A stretch of DNA of 37,282 nucleotides, taken from contig JAKCWW010000741.1 in the NCBI GenBank assembly GCA_026260175.1, forward strand, positions 1-37,282, read 5' to 3'. The translations under genes and the position numbers were made by a program. The notes beneath the pieces are model-generated. The model did no database searches, was not told where the DNA came from, and worked only from the letters and a program-made list of their open reading frames with translations. This document shows positions 21,807 through 33,289 of the stretch, in pieces. Each line of letters begins with the position of its first letter. Position 1 is the first letter of the stretch. This DNA comes from Reticulitermes lucifugus. Taxonomy: Eukaryota > Arthropoda > Insecta > Blattodea > Rhinotermitidae.

Positions 21807-21975
21807 TAGGACTCCTCTGAACGAGTGATCAGCTCTTCGCTGAGGCTATTACCTACACAACACAAACAAGAGAGGAGCATCCATACCCTCAGAGGGATTT
21901 AAACCTGCAATCCTACCAATCAAGCGGCTGCAGACCTACGCCATGGACCGCACGGCCACCGGGATCGGCTAATTT
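21695..21975 (-). mobile_element. SINE family A, copy 2, with internal (CA)n
   Basis: The minus strand starts near 21974 with AGCCGATCCCGGTGGCCGTG and GGTCCATGGCGTAGGTCTGC, then box B GGTTTAAATCC. The GTAGGTAATAGCC and GTGTGTGATTTG segments and a GGCCCGATTTGGGCTC end follow. The (CA)n at 21771-21804 sits where copy 3 has GTGTTGTGTTTGAGTGTG, so the microsatellite probably grew from that segment. Confidence 0.85.
21771..21804 (+). repeat. (CA)n microsatellite
   Basis: Seventeen uninterrupted AC dinucleotides within the SINE. Confidence 0.97.
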
Positions 21976-22126
21976 TTACGATGGCTTTCTAAATAATCTG
22001 CACTGCAATTCTGACAGAGGCACTGCGATTTGTTCCGCGAACTCAATATTTTAAATTAATACAGTCAGTACAACTATTCTTTACTATAAAAATACTTACT
22101 TTATAAGCGCTACATATTTCAACCTC

Positions 22127-22345
22127 ATGAAGGCATGTGGAGCGTGGCGGCATAGTTCCATTCATTCTTAACCTTGACACTACATGGAAGGTAGTAACCA
22201 GTTTCAGGACCCGGCCACCTTACACCCGAGAAGTAACCGTCAGGAAGCTGGTAAGGAACAGGAGCATTTCTGAAAGTTTTGGAAACGAGAAAAGTCTCGT
22301 GCTTCTTCCGGGAATCCCACTGCAATTCCTTGATTGGCCATCCCG
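22127..22345 (+). repeat. Dispersed repeat fragment (pair with about 16215-16315)
   Basis: Its first 60 bases resemble 16240-16300. The rest (GGACCCGGCCACCTTACACC, CGAGAAGTAACCGTCAGGAA, TCCCACTGCAATTCC) has no second copy here, but the wording resembles dispersed insect repeats. The frames on both strands are repeat translations. Confidence 0.5.
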
Positions 22346-22689
22346 TAGCCTAGGTACCGTATCAACTATATTATCCGGCCCCTATAAAGCTGTGGAACCG
22401 GTTACACGAGGCGACGTCCGTGAACGTGTATGTGTATCCTCTTATAAGTTGGAGTACACTTCCATCTTGCTATGTACTGTACAAATTCTCTTCTATGTCA
22501 ATTGTTTACTTCTTATATTTTGTCTCGCTTTCGTTTCTTTCTGTTTTGCAATAAATATTTTTAAACATTACTTATTTGTTATTTCACTTCAAATATCTCT
22601 GACTGGTTTCTTACATTGAATTTTCCCGCAGTACAGGCTTTCACGTGTACACCGTAAATCCCATTATGAGACTTGACATTTCCCTGCTC

Positions 22690-22900
22690 TGAGAATTGAG
22701 TTGATTGTCATCTGAGATTTGGCGCCGGATAATTCTGCAGATATGTACCAGCGTTTCGGAGGAGCCTGATGGCCACATCTTTCTGGCAGGAAATAAACCA
22801 GGCAGGTTCTTCAGTAACGTTGGTATCAATCTGTCAAACTACACGGCGTCGTATCCCAGGAATATCTTATCACATATTTCTCTTTTTATTTACACACCAA
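22690..22900 (+). repeat. Possible degraded retroelement fragment
   Basis: The frame 22705-22929 includes RFFSNVGINLSNYTASYPRN, which resembles text seen in decayed insect LINE-type repeats. CACGGCGTCGTATCCCAG at 22843-22860 matches the right arm of the palindrome at 8480-8515. Assignment is tentative. Confidence 0.4.
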
Positions 22901-23605
22901 CAAGGGTATTAAGTTCAGGCCTAATTTGATCCACTCCGGGAATGACACGGAGCAGCTGTATTGTAAGAAACATGACATGTTAGTGAATCAGTGTGTATAG
23001 CCCTTACTCTGTCTCAATACGCCACATTCATATGCAAATGGCATATTTAACGTGTTGGCAATGAATGCTGGCTGGGGTATTTGAAAAGTAATGAATCGGT
23101 GTGATGTGTTTCAAAAAATAACTTGTTTGCTGATACCATCTCGAAAAGAAGGATGGATGTTGAGGTGCGGAGAAGAGGCACGGGTGAGAGAACCGAGTGT
23201 GAACAACAGAGGGGCAGTGGCGGACTGGCCGACAGGTGCACTACTTGCATATTAACTTTTGTTTATTTGTATAATATTGGTTTCTCATTATTGCATATAT
23301 TTGCATAATGTCACGTGTTTACCTTCCGGCATGGATCTCGGCTTTTATATATCTGAAGACAAAGTTATTTCTGTCCTTAAAGTTTTCGCCTTGAAGGTGT
23401 ATGTGGCCAGTGGAGCTGTACATAATCTTAATCGCGGCAGTAGGCTACACCAGTGTTTCCCAAGCAGGGTTCGGCAGAATATCGTTAAGGGGTCTCGCGT
23501 GAAATCGTGTATTAAATTGATTAAAATTTTGAAATACCGGAAAAAAATTCCAAATGTCCCTCGAAAGAGAAGAAATATGTTCCAGTTTTTAAAATGTAAG
23601 CTGGC
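22901..23605. other. Intronic stretch with no recognised element
   Basis: The frame at 23259-23753 runs into a microsatellite and shows no known domain. Its middle (about 23450-23590) is basic but unrecognised, so I do not call a gene. Confidence 0.4.

Positions 23606-23659
<54 letters not shown>
23606..23659 (+). repeat. Compound (TA)n(TG)n microsatellite
   Basis: About ten TA units are followed by about sixteen TG units. Confidence 0.97.
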
Positions 23660-23663
<4 letters not shown>

Positions 23664-24053
23664 ACAAATAAATTTTTGACTATAATTTTGGAGTACTTGA
23701 ATTGCTCGTCCTGCTATCAACTTTTTCTGCCCTGTAAATATTTTCATACCTAGGGGTTCTTCGGGATATGAAACATTATTGCAAATGTTTCTCCAATTCT
23801 TACAAGTCTTACCGTATAACCTTCATTAACGCAGACGCTATCTTCCCTAAATGAGGTCAAATATGATAAGTGGCTGTCGCAATATATCTAAACACATATG
23901 TATATATCACATAAACAGGCTTCGTCAATGAATATTTTAGATTCCTGTTTTGCATTCGGGGGAAGCCACTGGTATATAATTTATGTCTTGCAAGTGTCAG
24001 CACTGAAGATTCTACTGGCGTTCCTCAATCTTCCATGCAACCTGTAGATCTGG

Positions 24054-24350
24054 ACCTTAAAACCGGTCTCACCTGCTGCTTCCTGACATTTTCTGGTTTA
24101 ATATTACGTGTGAGCATTAGGAGAATTACCTTAAAACAGGTCTCACCTGCTGCTTCCTGATATTTTCTGGTTTAACATTACGTGTGAACATTAGGAGAAT
24201 TACCTTAAAACAGGTCTCACCTGCTGCTTCCTGATATTTTCTGATTTAACATTACGTGTAAGCATTAGGAGAATTACCTTAAAAACAGGTCTCACCTGCT
24301 GCTTCCTGACATTTTCTGGTTTAACATTACGTGTGGGCATTAGGAGAATT
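24054..24350 (+). repeat. Tandem array, four copies of a 74-bp unit
   Basis: Copies are 24054-24127, 24128-24201, 24202-24275 (74 bp each) and 24276-24350 (75 bp, one extra A). Each starts ACCTTAAAA and ends GCATTAGGAGAATT or a one-base variant. Differences are scattered single bases, so the array is young or homogenised. Each unit holds CACCTG, within CAGGTCTCACCTG in copies 2-4, at 24070, 24144, 24218 and 24293. There are no variable spacers and no repeat-spacer alternation. Confidence 0.97.
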
Positions 24351-25675
24351 TTCAGTAAAAGTATGAACAGTGTACAAAAAAGTCTACATAAAACAGTGCC
24401 TTAAATTGCGGAAGGGAAAAATGGATAGTGAGTTTCAACATAGGAAAAAACTGGATGGAGCAGACATGAAATTTCTAAGACCATGGTGAGACCGTGAGAT
24501 ATAAAATTAAAAGTGAAGATTTTCGGTTGTATTTAAAAAAAGGGAATGTAATCGACGCGATTAAAGTTTATCAGAACAAGTGGGAGTATAATACACGAAA
24601 GTTATGAATACTTCCCTATACGTATATCTCCACTGCAGGCTATATCGTATCAATATAGTCTAAGCACTACTTGGAGGCCTACGAAGAATGGGGAAGCAGG
24701 GCCGGATATATGAGGCAAATTCTGCAATAAAACAAGCCTTTTTCGAGGCTCAGTGCAGCCATATATATTGCGATAACCTTAAGCCGGACCCGTGTTAAAG
24801 GATCAGTTATATCCTCAGAACATTTGTATGGCCCAAACATCATTTGGCACAGCATTCAGACAACCGTTATATCATTTCCACCTTCAACAACAGAAGGGAT
24901 TTCAAAAGCCTATATAAGTAACCGAAGGAATTAAGCCTTAAATTATATTTTTCTTGTTACTAGATCAGAAAAATGTGAACGTTGATGTCGAAAGTTACGA
25001 GTAATTCCGCCACTGACGTTATATGTAGTGGACGTAAGGGATGAAGCAGTATAATTCACTGGAAGACGTAGGTGAAAAATAGAGAGGGAGAGGAAGAGAA
25101 CTGAATAAAGATGATGAGTTGAGAATCGTGACGGGCCTCATTAGTATATATCACCTATTAATGCGCGGAGTGTGACGTACATCACGGCATCCGTTGCTCT
25201 CTGCCTTAATAGAGTTTCTGAATTAACCATAGAGTGATCATCTGTGAATGTTTTCTGCACAGCAAGCATGATACGTTTTGGTGATGTAATTTTAAATTAT
25301 TTGTACTGTTGTAATATAAGTTTATGCCTGTTTATCATACAATTAATGTGTAAATGTTATTATTTGGAGATGTTAATTTTGTAATGCCAACAATAAACTG
25401 TGCCAGTAGGACAGATTTGTTTCTTAATAAATCCAAATATAATGACATTCCTTATTATAAATGTAAATCAATGTGCACTGATTTAATTCACTGAGACGTG
25501 GAGAAGGTTACGGTTGCCTGATGTACACGTGTGAGGCGCCCATAGCGGCTGCGCAGGTGACGCGCTCGCTTCCTGTAAATGTCAGGCTTCGTTTTTTATC
25601 TCAAGTGGAATAGGTGTATTTTGTAGTACGGTTTCATAATTTTTTCCCCCAAATTAAAAATTTCGCTACCTGTGA
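24351..25675. other. Intronic stretch with no recognised element
   Basis: The stretch is AT-rich. The string GCGGCTGCGCAGGTGACGCG near 25545 has a weak tRNA box A look but no box B. No gene is supported. Confidence 0.4.
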
Positions 25676-26172
25676 AGTGCTGTCGATGAACGATTTGTAA
25701 GGGCTAAATACGTTCGACCGGCGGAAATTCACAGGCAGATAGTTGAAGAGTATTGTGAAGGTGCAATAAACGAAGGGTGTTTGAGGAAGTGGTGTCGGTT
25801 GTTCAAACATGGCAGGACTAACGTGCGTGATGGGGAACGAATTGGGCGCCCGTCCTTGGTCACGGATTATTTGAAAGAAAATGTGAATGCAAATTTTCGG
25901 AAAAACAGAAAATTCATAATTGCTCCAACTCAAATTTTTTTCCGGCCAGAGTCTGAGGAGTGACCAAGAGATAAAATACGCAGTGCGGGACTGGCTGACT
26001 TTTTTCGACGAAGGCATACAAAAGCTGCTCCCACGACGTGACAAGTGTCTTAATTTAAATGGGGGCTGTGTGGCGAAGCAATTAATGTAGGTACCAATTT
26101 GTTGCAAAAATGTATTTTTTTTAATTCTCTAAACGTTTTTACACCCAATCGGTTCTTACTTTCTGGACGCGC
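25676..26172 (+). mobile_element. Internally deleted mariner-like element
   Basis: From about 25676 one frame reads AKYVRPAEIHRQIVEEYCEG, then GCLRKWCRLFKHGRTNV and GRPSLVTDYLKENVN. This is the N-terminal helix-turn-helix region of mariner-family transposases. After 25945 the frame shifts, and from 25962 the text is DQEIKYAVRDWLTFFDEGIQ, KLLPRRDKCLN, stopping at 26088-26090. That is the extreme C-terminus of the same kind of protein. The whole DD34D catalytic middle is missing, about two thirds of a roughly 340-residue family. At the 3' side, GGTTCTTACTTTCTGGACGC (26151-26170) fits a mariner terminal repeat, but I see no matching repeat at the 5' side. It is a non-coding relic and belongs to a different subfamily from the pair at 15.3 and 27.7 kb. 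Confidence 0.85.
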
Positions 26173-27674
26173 TGCTTTTAATTATTTTGTTGGTGTGTGA
26201 GGATTGAGGTACTCACGGCGACGTTGAGGAAGATTTTGTCTTCAGAGTCCAGCAGTCCAAGTTAGTCTGTTAGACACTGAAAACGCAGGCAACACGCTCC
26301 ACTGAAATGTTGGTAACTGCGAATCGACACGACGTCACATGCCAAAACGCTTTAATTTCCTTATTATTGTGAGTCTACATTCAGTTTTTAATGTAGCGGC
26401 ATTCATTATTAAATAAGGATTGAGCCGTACTTTCTAAAACAAAGTCCAAGGCATAATCACCGAGCAAGTAGGCTCAAGCAGTAACTCTTGGGAAGGCATC
26501 TGTTTGGAACCTTGATCTCGGCATCCGAGTAGGCGCATCTTGCTTGTGGTTTTCGTGGCTCCATCCAGGCAAATGCCAGGATCTTCTAATCCACAATATT
26601 TCAAGTTTTCCCAATGCAAACATGCTTCTAAATGCCCCAGTTCTTACGGCATCGTTAAACTTCTAAGATGTATTTGTTGAATAGATTTTCAACAGAACTT
26701 GCAGGTTATATTACTGAGGAACCTTGAAAACGCCATTTAAGTAAATAGTGTAGTTAATGTGTTGCGGATATTATTCCATCCTTTAAAACAGTATCTATCA
26801 CCCTGTACTTCGTGACCCAAATTTGGGTCTCGAAGCTGTTTCGAGTGAGCCGCGAAACAATTTCATGAATTTATTTATTTGTAATTCATATTATTTTACA
26901 AAGTATATCAAAAGCATTACTTTTAAATGTAATCATTTGTAGCAACAATGTAGCAGCGTAGGCTTGACCATAACTTCTCAGAAGTCTTGGATCTTCGTGT
27001 TTTCTTTTCCAACACATTGGGACTGATTTTTTTGCCCCCCTGACTGTTGATACAGAGGATTCTTTTCTGCGATTAAATCAGTGGGAGTGTAAAGCTTATC
27101 TCCAAGTAGTAACAAAGAATGCGTGAAAATTTATCTCCACTTCCCTGTACCTTTTCATGGCATGGTGCATAAGGTTCAGTGGTTGTAACCGGCGGTCCAA
27201 TTCCAAGAGCCGCTGGCTAACAAGCAGAGGTGTGCTGTGCTTGTGTACCAATGCAGGCCCAGAGGATGTTGGCACTAATTACAACGTGGCAGGATGTCCT
27301 ACAGGGGTACAACTCAATTAGCTAATAACCGGCAGCATTCAAGGTTGCTGTTAACCACAGAAAGAAACTGGATAGGACAAGTTTGTTTTAACCTCACTTT
27401 CATTCGTGTCATAGCTACAGATAATACTCTTAAGGTTCAACACACCTAGTACTGAAACCCGCCATTGAGCCCTACCTTCAACCACTTCACTCAAGTACAC
27501 AAAGTTTTCCTCCTGAGTCCCATTTATTAGGCTAATTTCCTTCGTGAAAAAAAAAACTTTTATGGCGCCAACTTTTAGTCTTCCAGCCTTCCCATGTTTC
27601 GCTTTTGAAACATTTGACCGATTTTCACAAAATTTTCAGCCCAAATATCATTAGAAGAAACCCTGAAGCAGTAC
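26173..27674. other. Intronic stretch with no recognised element
   Basis: No gene is supported. GACCGATTTTCACAAAATTT (27617-27636) resembles a motif common near transposon ends and lies just outside the inverted mariner copy. Confidence 0.4.
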
Positions 27675-28217
27675 TTTCTAATTCAGTATGATAAGTAAAA
27701 CGAACATAGCGGACACCGACATTTGTGAGGCTGCAACTGCACTTGCACAGGCGGTTTAGTAAATAAGGTTTCCCAAGTTATAAAACTTAAATTATAAGTC
27801 ATTAAAATAGTACACATAGCTCAATTATTTTATTTAAGTAGGCCTATCATTTGTCAAAAAATTTCTGAGTACATTGATGCGTTTTTCTCTTCTTGACACG
27901 AGTTAAAATTTTCCTCGCGGTAGAAATCGGTCTCTTGCTTCAACAATCAGACATGGATAACAACTTCCACTTTTTCATTAATATTGTGGAATCGGCGACA
28001 TCCCATGTGTTTTTTCAGTGGCCCAAATAAATGAACTGTCGTGAGTTGTGATACTGCAGTACGATAACGCGTCCCGCATTTTGCACGTCAAACAACGTTT
28101 TGTTGCAGTCGTTACACTGGAAACTTCTGGACTACCCATGCTATTGTTTGGGCATGTGACCAGTGAGGATACCAGCCAATAACGCGTCGTATGTTTGCCT
28201 CAGGTTTTGTCTAATCT
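27675..28217 (-). mobile_element. Mariner-like transposase C-terminal remnant, inverted copy 2
   Basis: On the minus strand from 28033, the six-A version of the run keeps the frame open and reads HLFGPLKKHMGCRRFHN, then INEKVEVVIHV. A stop and LLKQETDFYREE follow, so this copy is less damaged at that point than copy 1. The homology with 15315-15862 covers about 545 bases with scattered substitutions and a few indels. The mariner-like end is degraded to TTGGGAAACCTTA (27755-27767). Similarity with copy 1 continues beyond it, through CTAAACCGCC and GTGCAAGTGCAG to about 27675. Confidence 0.78.
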
Positions 28218-28504
28218 GCAGCAAGCCGTAGCTATGTACACGGAGGTTGATAAAGCATACACAGAAGGATTTTATCATCTGCGTGACCCCAGAACTCTGC
28301 TAAGGAAAAGCACAAAATCTCGGTAAGGGTAGTCGGTCTGTAAGTCGAGGCTTGAACCCAGGACTTCCAGAATACAAAACAAGATTGCAAAACAATTCAC
28401 CATAACCTCCTCCATTTCGTTTATGAGGCTTATTTAAATGAAACCCGTTCGGGAATTGTTAGGGACGAAGGAGGAAATGTTATTGTACATAGTCATTACT
28501 GGCG

Positions 28505-28640
28505 CCCAGGGAGACATCCGTTTGACACCAGTCGATGGATTCCCTCCCCAAGAAACTCCCTGGGCTGCTGCCCAAACAGGCTCGGCAGCCCACCCAGCCT
28601 CCTATTCCTGCAGGGATAAAGCCAACGGGATGCGAAGCTG
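28505..28640 (+). repeat. Possible diverged relative of SINE family C
   Basis: CCCACCCAGCCTCCT (28591-28605) is identical to the family C central block and is followed by GCAGGGATAAAGCCAACGGG, resembling GGGGGTAAAGCGGCCGGG. The tRNA-like head is not seen. The frame at 28438-28641 is probably repeat translation. Confidence 0.4.
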
Positions 28641-29555
28641 AACCTTCACCTATTTAGCCTCGAGAATGCTGCGAGTATGTCTTCAACACCTAATTCGTCT
28701 TCATAGCATATTTCTTGATTATATATGGAGATAAATTTGTCTTCACACTTGTGGAGGTTTCTTCGTATATTCTCTTAGTGCTGCCTCTTTTAAAACATCC
28801 TCTTTCCATCTTTCAGACTGAGGAACATTGTACGGCTTTAATTTGATTTAAGTAACATACACTTTAGATTCTTTCGTGTGACTGCTTTCGGCTGCCCTAA
28901 TTTCATCTCAATTTTATGTACTCTAGCAATAGACACTATGATGATGCATCAGAACCAAACATCGAATCTGAAGATTCCTCAGAACTCTTGGTAACCATTG
29001 ACAGGGATACCGGGCGTTTACACCTAGAAGATGTGATATAAGCTTTCTGCACCGCGAAAACTTTTAAATCTCTAACTGCCTGAAATTAAGGGGTTTTGTT
29101 TGTGGGCTGTGCTGCCGGAAGGAACCCCATGTTGATGCTCATAAATAATCCGCCTTTCTCTGTCTTTTATTTATAAAAGGGCTTGGCCTAATGAAAGGCA
29201 GTGTGCAATTGTATCAAGATTACGGGTTTTATTTCTTGATAGTGACTGGGTTTCAAATTGGAAAATGATGGAGGTGGAAATGGATCCCTAGCACTCAGTA
29301 AGAGAGGCCTTTTGCCGCACCACAGCAGGTATTTTATCCCAGTGGGCGGCACGAGTGTGCGGGGAGTTGGGGGGAGACCTGTGTCAGGGGTGTCATCACT
29401 TTCGTGTATCCAATGCTGCAGAAACCGTATACTTGTGTATATTTCAGTGACATGTTGTGTTCATTTCAAAGTATTCTTGGGTGACTTAAGTAAGAAGGAT
29501 ATGTCTCAAAATAAGTCAAGTTGTGGGGTTTTAAAACACCGGAATGAAAGGTCTG
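28641..29555. other. Intronic stretch with no recognised element
   Basis: The plus frame 29258-29626 runs from unique DNA into a SINE and has no recognisable domain. Nothing else is supported. Confidence 0.4.
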
Positions 29556-29815
29556 CCCATCCCAGTGGCCGCGCGGTCTTAAGACGTGGGTCTACGGCCG
29601 CTCGGTTGCTGGGATTGCGCGTTTGAATCCCGCCGGGGGAGATGGATGTGTTTTTCATGGGTGTCGTGTCTTGTGTAGGTAGCGGTCTCTGGGTCGGGCT
29701 GATCACCTGTCCAGAGTGTGTTGTGTTTGAGTGTGATTTTGAAGCCTCGACAATTAGGAGGCCCTGGCCCACTAGGGGCTTTGAGCTGTGGGAAAAAATG
29801 AACGGTCTGGTTATG
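29556..29815 (+). mobile_element. SINE family A, copy 3 (reference copy)
   Basis: Box A lies in CCAGTGGCCGCGCGGTCTTA. GACGTGGGTCTACGGCCGCT follows, and box B is GCGTTTGAATCCCGCC. The body has GTAGCGGTCTCTGGGTCGGG and GTGTTGTGTTTGAGTGTG, and the end is GGCCCACTAGGGGCTTTGAG. The head resembles tRNA-Leu/Ser, but the anticodon arm and acceptor pairing of a functional tRNA are not present. Overlapping frames are repeat translations. Confidence 0.9.
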
Positions 29816-31105
29816 CCTAATAAGAAGTAGAAACGATTGAGAGTAATAAAGAGCAGTTATTCCTCTTCTCAATTAATCACCACCAAATAATTACTTATGG
29901 GGGAGGAAGTATAAAGTGCACTGTTAAGGCCGCTACTAGATTAACACAAGTGATTAGCTTCACGCCCTGGCCACTTTAACTGGGAAGAAAGATAACCCAG
30001 TACCCATTATTCATGAGACTGTTGTGTCCCTAGTTAAGCAGTTCAAAACTTTAGGATACGTGGGAAAGGAATAAAAAAGCAGCCATGCTAAGAATTAAGT
30101 AGCCAACGTTTTTCCCTAGATTTTTACCTGTGAGCGCAAAGAAACCTGCGAATATATAAGCCTGAATTCGGTAATCGTAAAAAGATTTGAATGTGCATAC
30201 ATGTGTTATAGAATGATGCGTTGAGACCCTCTGTCTATTAATGCCATCTACCAGACACTTCGCCCCCTGTGAGCACGAAGACAGCCTTATCATATATACA
30301 GCTAGATTTTGTAGTTCATACAAAAGATATATTCTACCATAAATAGGATATCTGATCCCCAGTTGATCGGAAATATATCATCTTTTTTTGTAGTATTTGT
30401 CTTTGAAGTGGGTCGTTACACCCCTGTCTCTTGACTTGTTACGCTGATTACGTGGCACTCCTTCCTGCTGGGGTGTCAATAATTGTTTTTGGATATAAAG
30501 ATTGATGGCATAGCGATCGAACCTTGATCACTGTAATCAACCAGTGGTCGGATTTTGGATCCCGGGGCAGTCTAAATTGGTACATTTGGCTTGATAAAGA
30601 TGTGATCATAGGGTCTGTGTATCAGAGCCTGTGGTTTTAAGTACAGCAATCATAACACATAACTAGCACATTCACCGTAATAACCCGAACTTATAAACTG
30701 CTACTGAAATGTTCGTCCATCTTAGCCTGTTTCCCTCAGTTTTTGTGAGACTAGCGAGAATGTTCATTCTTTGGTTTCTCCTTGAAATAAGCTCTTTTGA
30801 AATAAAGACGTTCGTTTATTATAAATATGTTACGAAGACTTTCCATATTCATCTTGACTAAAAGATAGCGCACGTTACTCCATTTGTGGGCACAATGTTA
30901 CTGCTCGCACTTCCTTGTATAAAGTGTTTATAACTCTTCCATTAATTTCACTGATATAAAAGTGAATTACTATTTCGTTTTATAAAATTTGGGGTTTATG
31001 TGACTACAATTTTTCGTATATTTACCTCTGTCGCACCATGTGATAATATAACGTAAAATTACTGAAAACTGGCTTCGTAGGTTAAACTGTAGGTCTGTGT
31101 GGTGA
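29816..31105. other. Intronic stretch with no recognised element
   Basis: AT-rich; the minus frame 30051-30323 shows no known domain. Confidence 0.4.
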
Positions 31106-31138
31106 TATATATATATGTATATATGGGTGCGTGTATGT
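31106..31138 (+). repeat. Short TA/TG simple repeat next to a SINE
   Basis: ATATATATATATGTATATAT is followed by an irregular GTG-rich stretch directly before the SINE head. Confidence 0.75.
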
Positions 31139-31432
31139 GTGACGGCCGTGATAGCAGGTATTGCGACTCGCTACGGGCTGGGCGGTGCGGGGTTCGGACT
31201 CCGGTTTGGGCGATATTTTCCTTACCGTTCCAAAATGGCCCTGGAGCCCACATAGCCTGCTGTTAAATGGGTTCTGGGTCTCTTTCCCGCGGGTAAAGCG
31301 GCCGAGACGTGGCCTTAACCACCGACCCCCATCTGGCGCCGGGGTTAAAGAAAGAGTGGAACTGTAATTATACTTCCAATGTGGGCCTTCATGGACTGTT
31401 ATAGGGCGGAATTTACTTTGCCTTTTACATGT
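31139..31432 (+). mobile_element. SINE family C, copy 5
   Basis: GATAGCAGGTATTGCGACTC, GCTACGGGCTGGGCGG and a damaged box B GGGTTCGGACTCCGG form the head. CCTGGAGCCCACATAGCCTG and GCGGGTAAAGCGGCCGAGAC form the central block. CATCTGGCGCCGGGGTTAAA, GTGGGCCTTCATGGAC and the TTTACTTTGCCTTTTACATG tail complete the element. Confidence 0.9.
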
Positions 31433-33289
31433 ATATAGCTAAATTATGATTTCGATCCTTGCTTCCTACTGCATACGAAACAGGGAACACCCAAACATAT
31501 GAAATGCGCAACTCATTCCTTTTGTCAATATGTACATTAGCCATGACTATTACAAAGTTTGCAAGCATTCTGGTAGAGTTTTTAGATACGATTTGAATCC
31601 TCATTTCCTTGTGTTGGTATATAAATGAACTTTGATTTATTAATTTGAGAGGTATTAAATTTTAACTTACACAATGTCTGTGTTTCATATGACCCTCGAA
31701 ATAAACATCGATTATTTCCCTGAAGAAGATGAATCGGTTGTTCTTAGTACTGGAGGCGAAATCTCTTCTCTGTAATGCAGGAAATAAATTCTTATATTTA
31801 TCTTAGATGAACGTCGGTCTTAAAAGAGTTGGTATTTCAGTTACTATATTCATGTGTTGGTGTGTTGACAAGGAAAGCCCCAATATCACGCATAAAGAAA
31901 GCGTAATTCTCTACAAGCAACACATTTCCTGGAACATATTTCATTCCCTGCAAAGTTCTTGCCTAGTTTCTGCACTGATCAATGTTGTTTCACTAAGACT
32001 TCTTTTCCAAGCAGATTAGAAAGGAAGAGGATTTTCTTTCGAATACAAATCCTCGCCCTCTTTCCACCTCCTGTCTTAACAACATTTGGCGTTAATGTTT
32101 TGCTTGGAGATCCTCGTGAGGACGACCCTACCCCACGTCTAACACCCCCTTGTTAACAGGCTAGCTATATCTCCTATTGAAGAGTGTGCTAGGAACTGAT
32201 ACAGTCTGGATGCTAACTTTAGAATGAGATCTTTTCTTCTCGAATCTATCTCGTCTCTCCTTTTTTTTTTTCGAATGCTGTCACGAGGGAACTGAATTTT
32301 AGGATTCCAATAAACTGACTTTGATGGAGTATTTGAAATCCTGTGAAGCCATTCTTTACCATAATTCACAAGTTCTTTTACCAGGAAGTACACTAGGAAA
32401 GTAAGATGTCAGTTTTTCAAATGACGTCCTTGAAGTACGACATTATTCATGAGGGATTAACACATTCACTATAATGACGTAAATTTACTTTTCTTTGGTT
32501 TGATCATTAGGGATGTACGTGTGAGGTGTTGGAAGACTACGATAACAGAGACCAAATATTCAACACTAATGCCAAACCCCGCCACTAGACACGATCTTGA
32601 GTCAGTTTCTTCCAACTTAGACCCTTGTAACGTATTTTTTAAAAGTTTATATATTATTCTTACAAATCATTCTGGACCTCCCAAACAGATGTTGCCAAAG
32701 ATATTTTCCTACAAGAGTTTTGTGTATGTTCCTTGTCTCCCCCAACCAAACAACATGCCCATCTCAACATAATCTTCTACATGTCTGTGGTCCAAAGTTA
32801 CTTGTGGTCTCGTATTCATATAAAGTCTTTTATGTTTGTTTTTTATTGAAACTAGTTGGGTTTTTGGCTTATTAATTGTGTTCCATTTAACTCTCACATA
32901 AGATTTGGAATTTCTACCTTTTCTGGAACGATCTCCTTCATTTTGCCAACAAATTCAGTACATCCAATGGCTATGCTTTTCTACACACGTAACAATTTTT
33001 CTGATAGTAACACATGTCTTATATGTTTAGGGCTTGAACTCTCTCTTTTTTAGTCCAGCGTTGTAAATTCCGGCAGTGGTCTGTTCTTTACGTCAGCCCA
33101 GTACCTTAAATGCTCCAAACATACTTCGCAAGCCCTTTCTTTACAAACACTGTGTTCTGACGTTAAGGTGTGTCATCAAGTTTTATAAAACAGTTGATAC
33201 TACTGTGTAATTGTCAGGCTTTCTATTTTATTTCAAAATCGACACCAGATACACCATTTTTTGCACGTGTGACCGTAGGCGACGGGAGG
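31433..33289. other. Intronic stretch with no recognised element
   Basis: Several short frames on both strands (for example 32139-32393 minus and 32500-32772 plus) show no recognisable domain or codon signal. No repeat was identified. Confidence 0.4.

Noticed and set aside
23259..23753. 164-codon plus-strand frame as a host gene
   Set aside because: It reads through a (TA)n(TG)n microsatellite and shows no known motif.
24054..24350. CRISPR-like array
   Set aside because: The repeats are directly adjacent with no variable spacers, the unit is too long, and the host is eukaryotic.
25634..26107. 157-codon minus-strand frame
   Set aside because: It is antisense to the mariner relic, whose plus-strand text clearly matches a transposase at both ends.
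29258..29626. 122-codon plus-strand frame
   Set aside because: It runs from unique DNA into a SINE head, with no recognisable domain.
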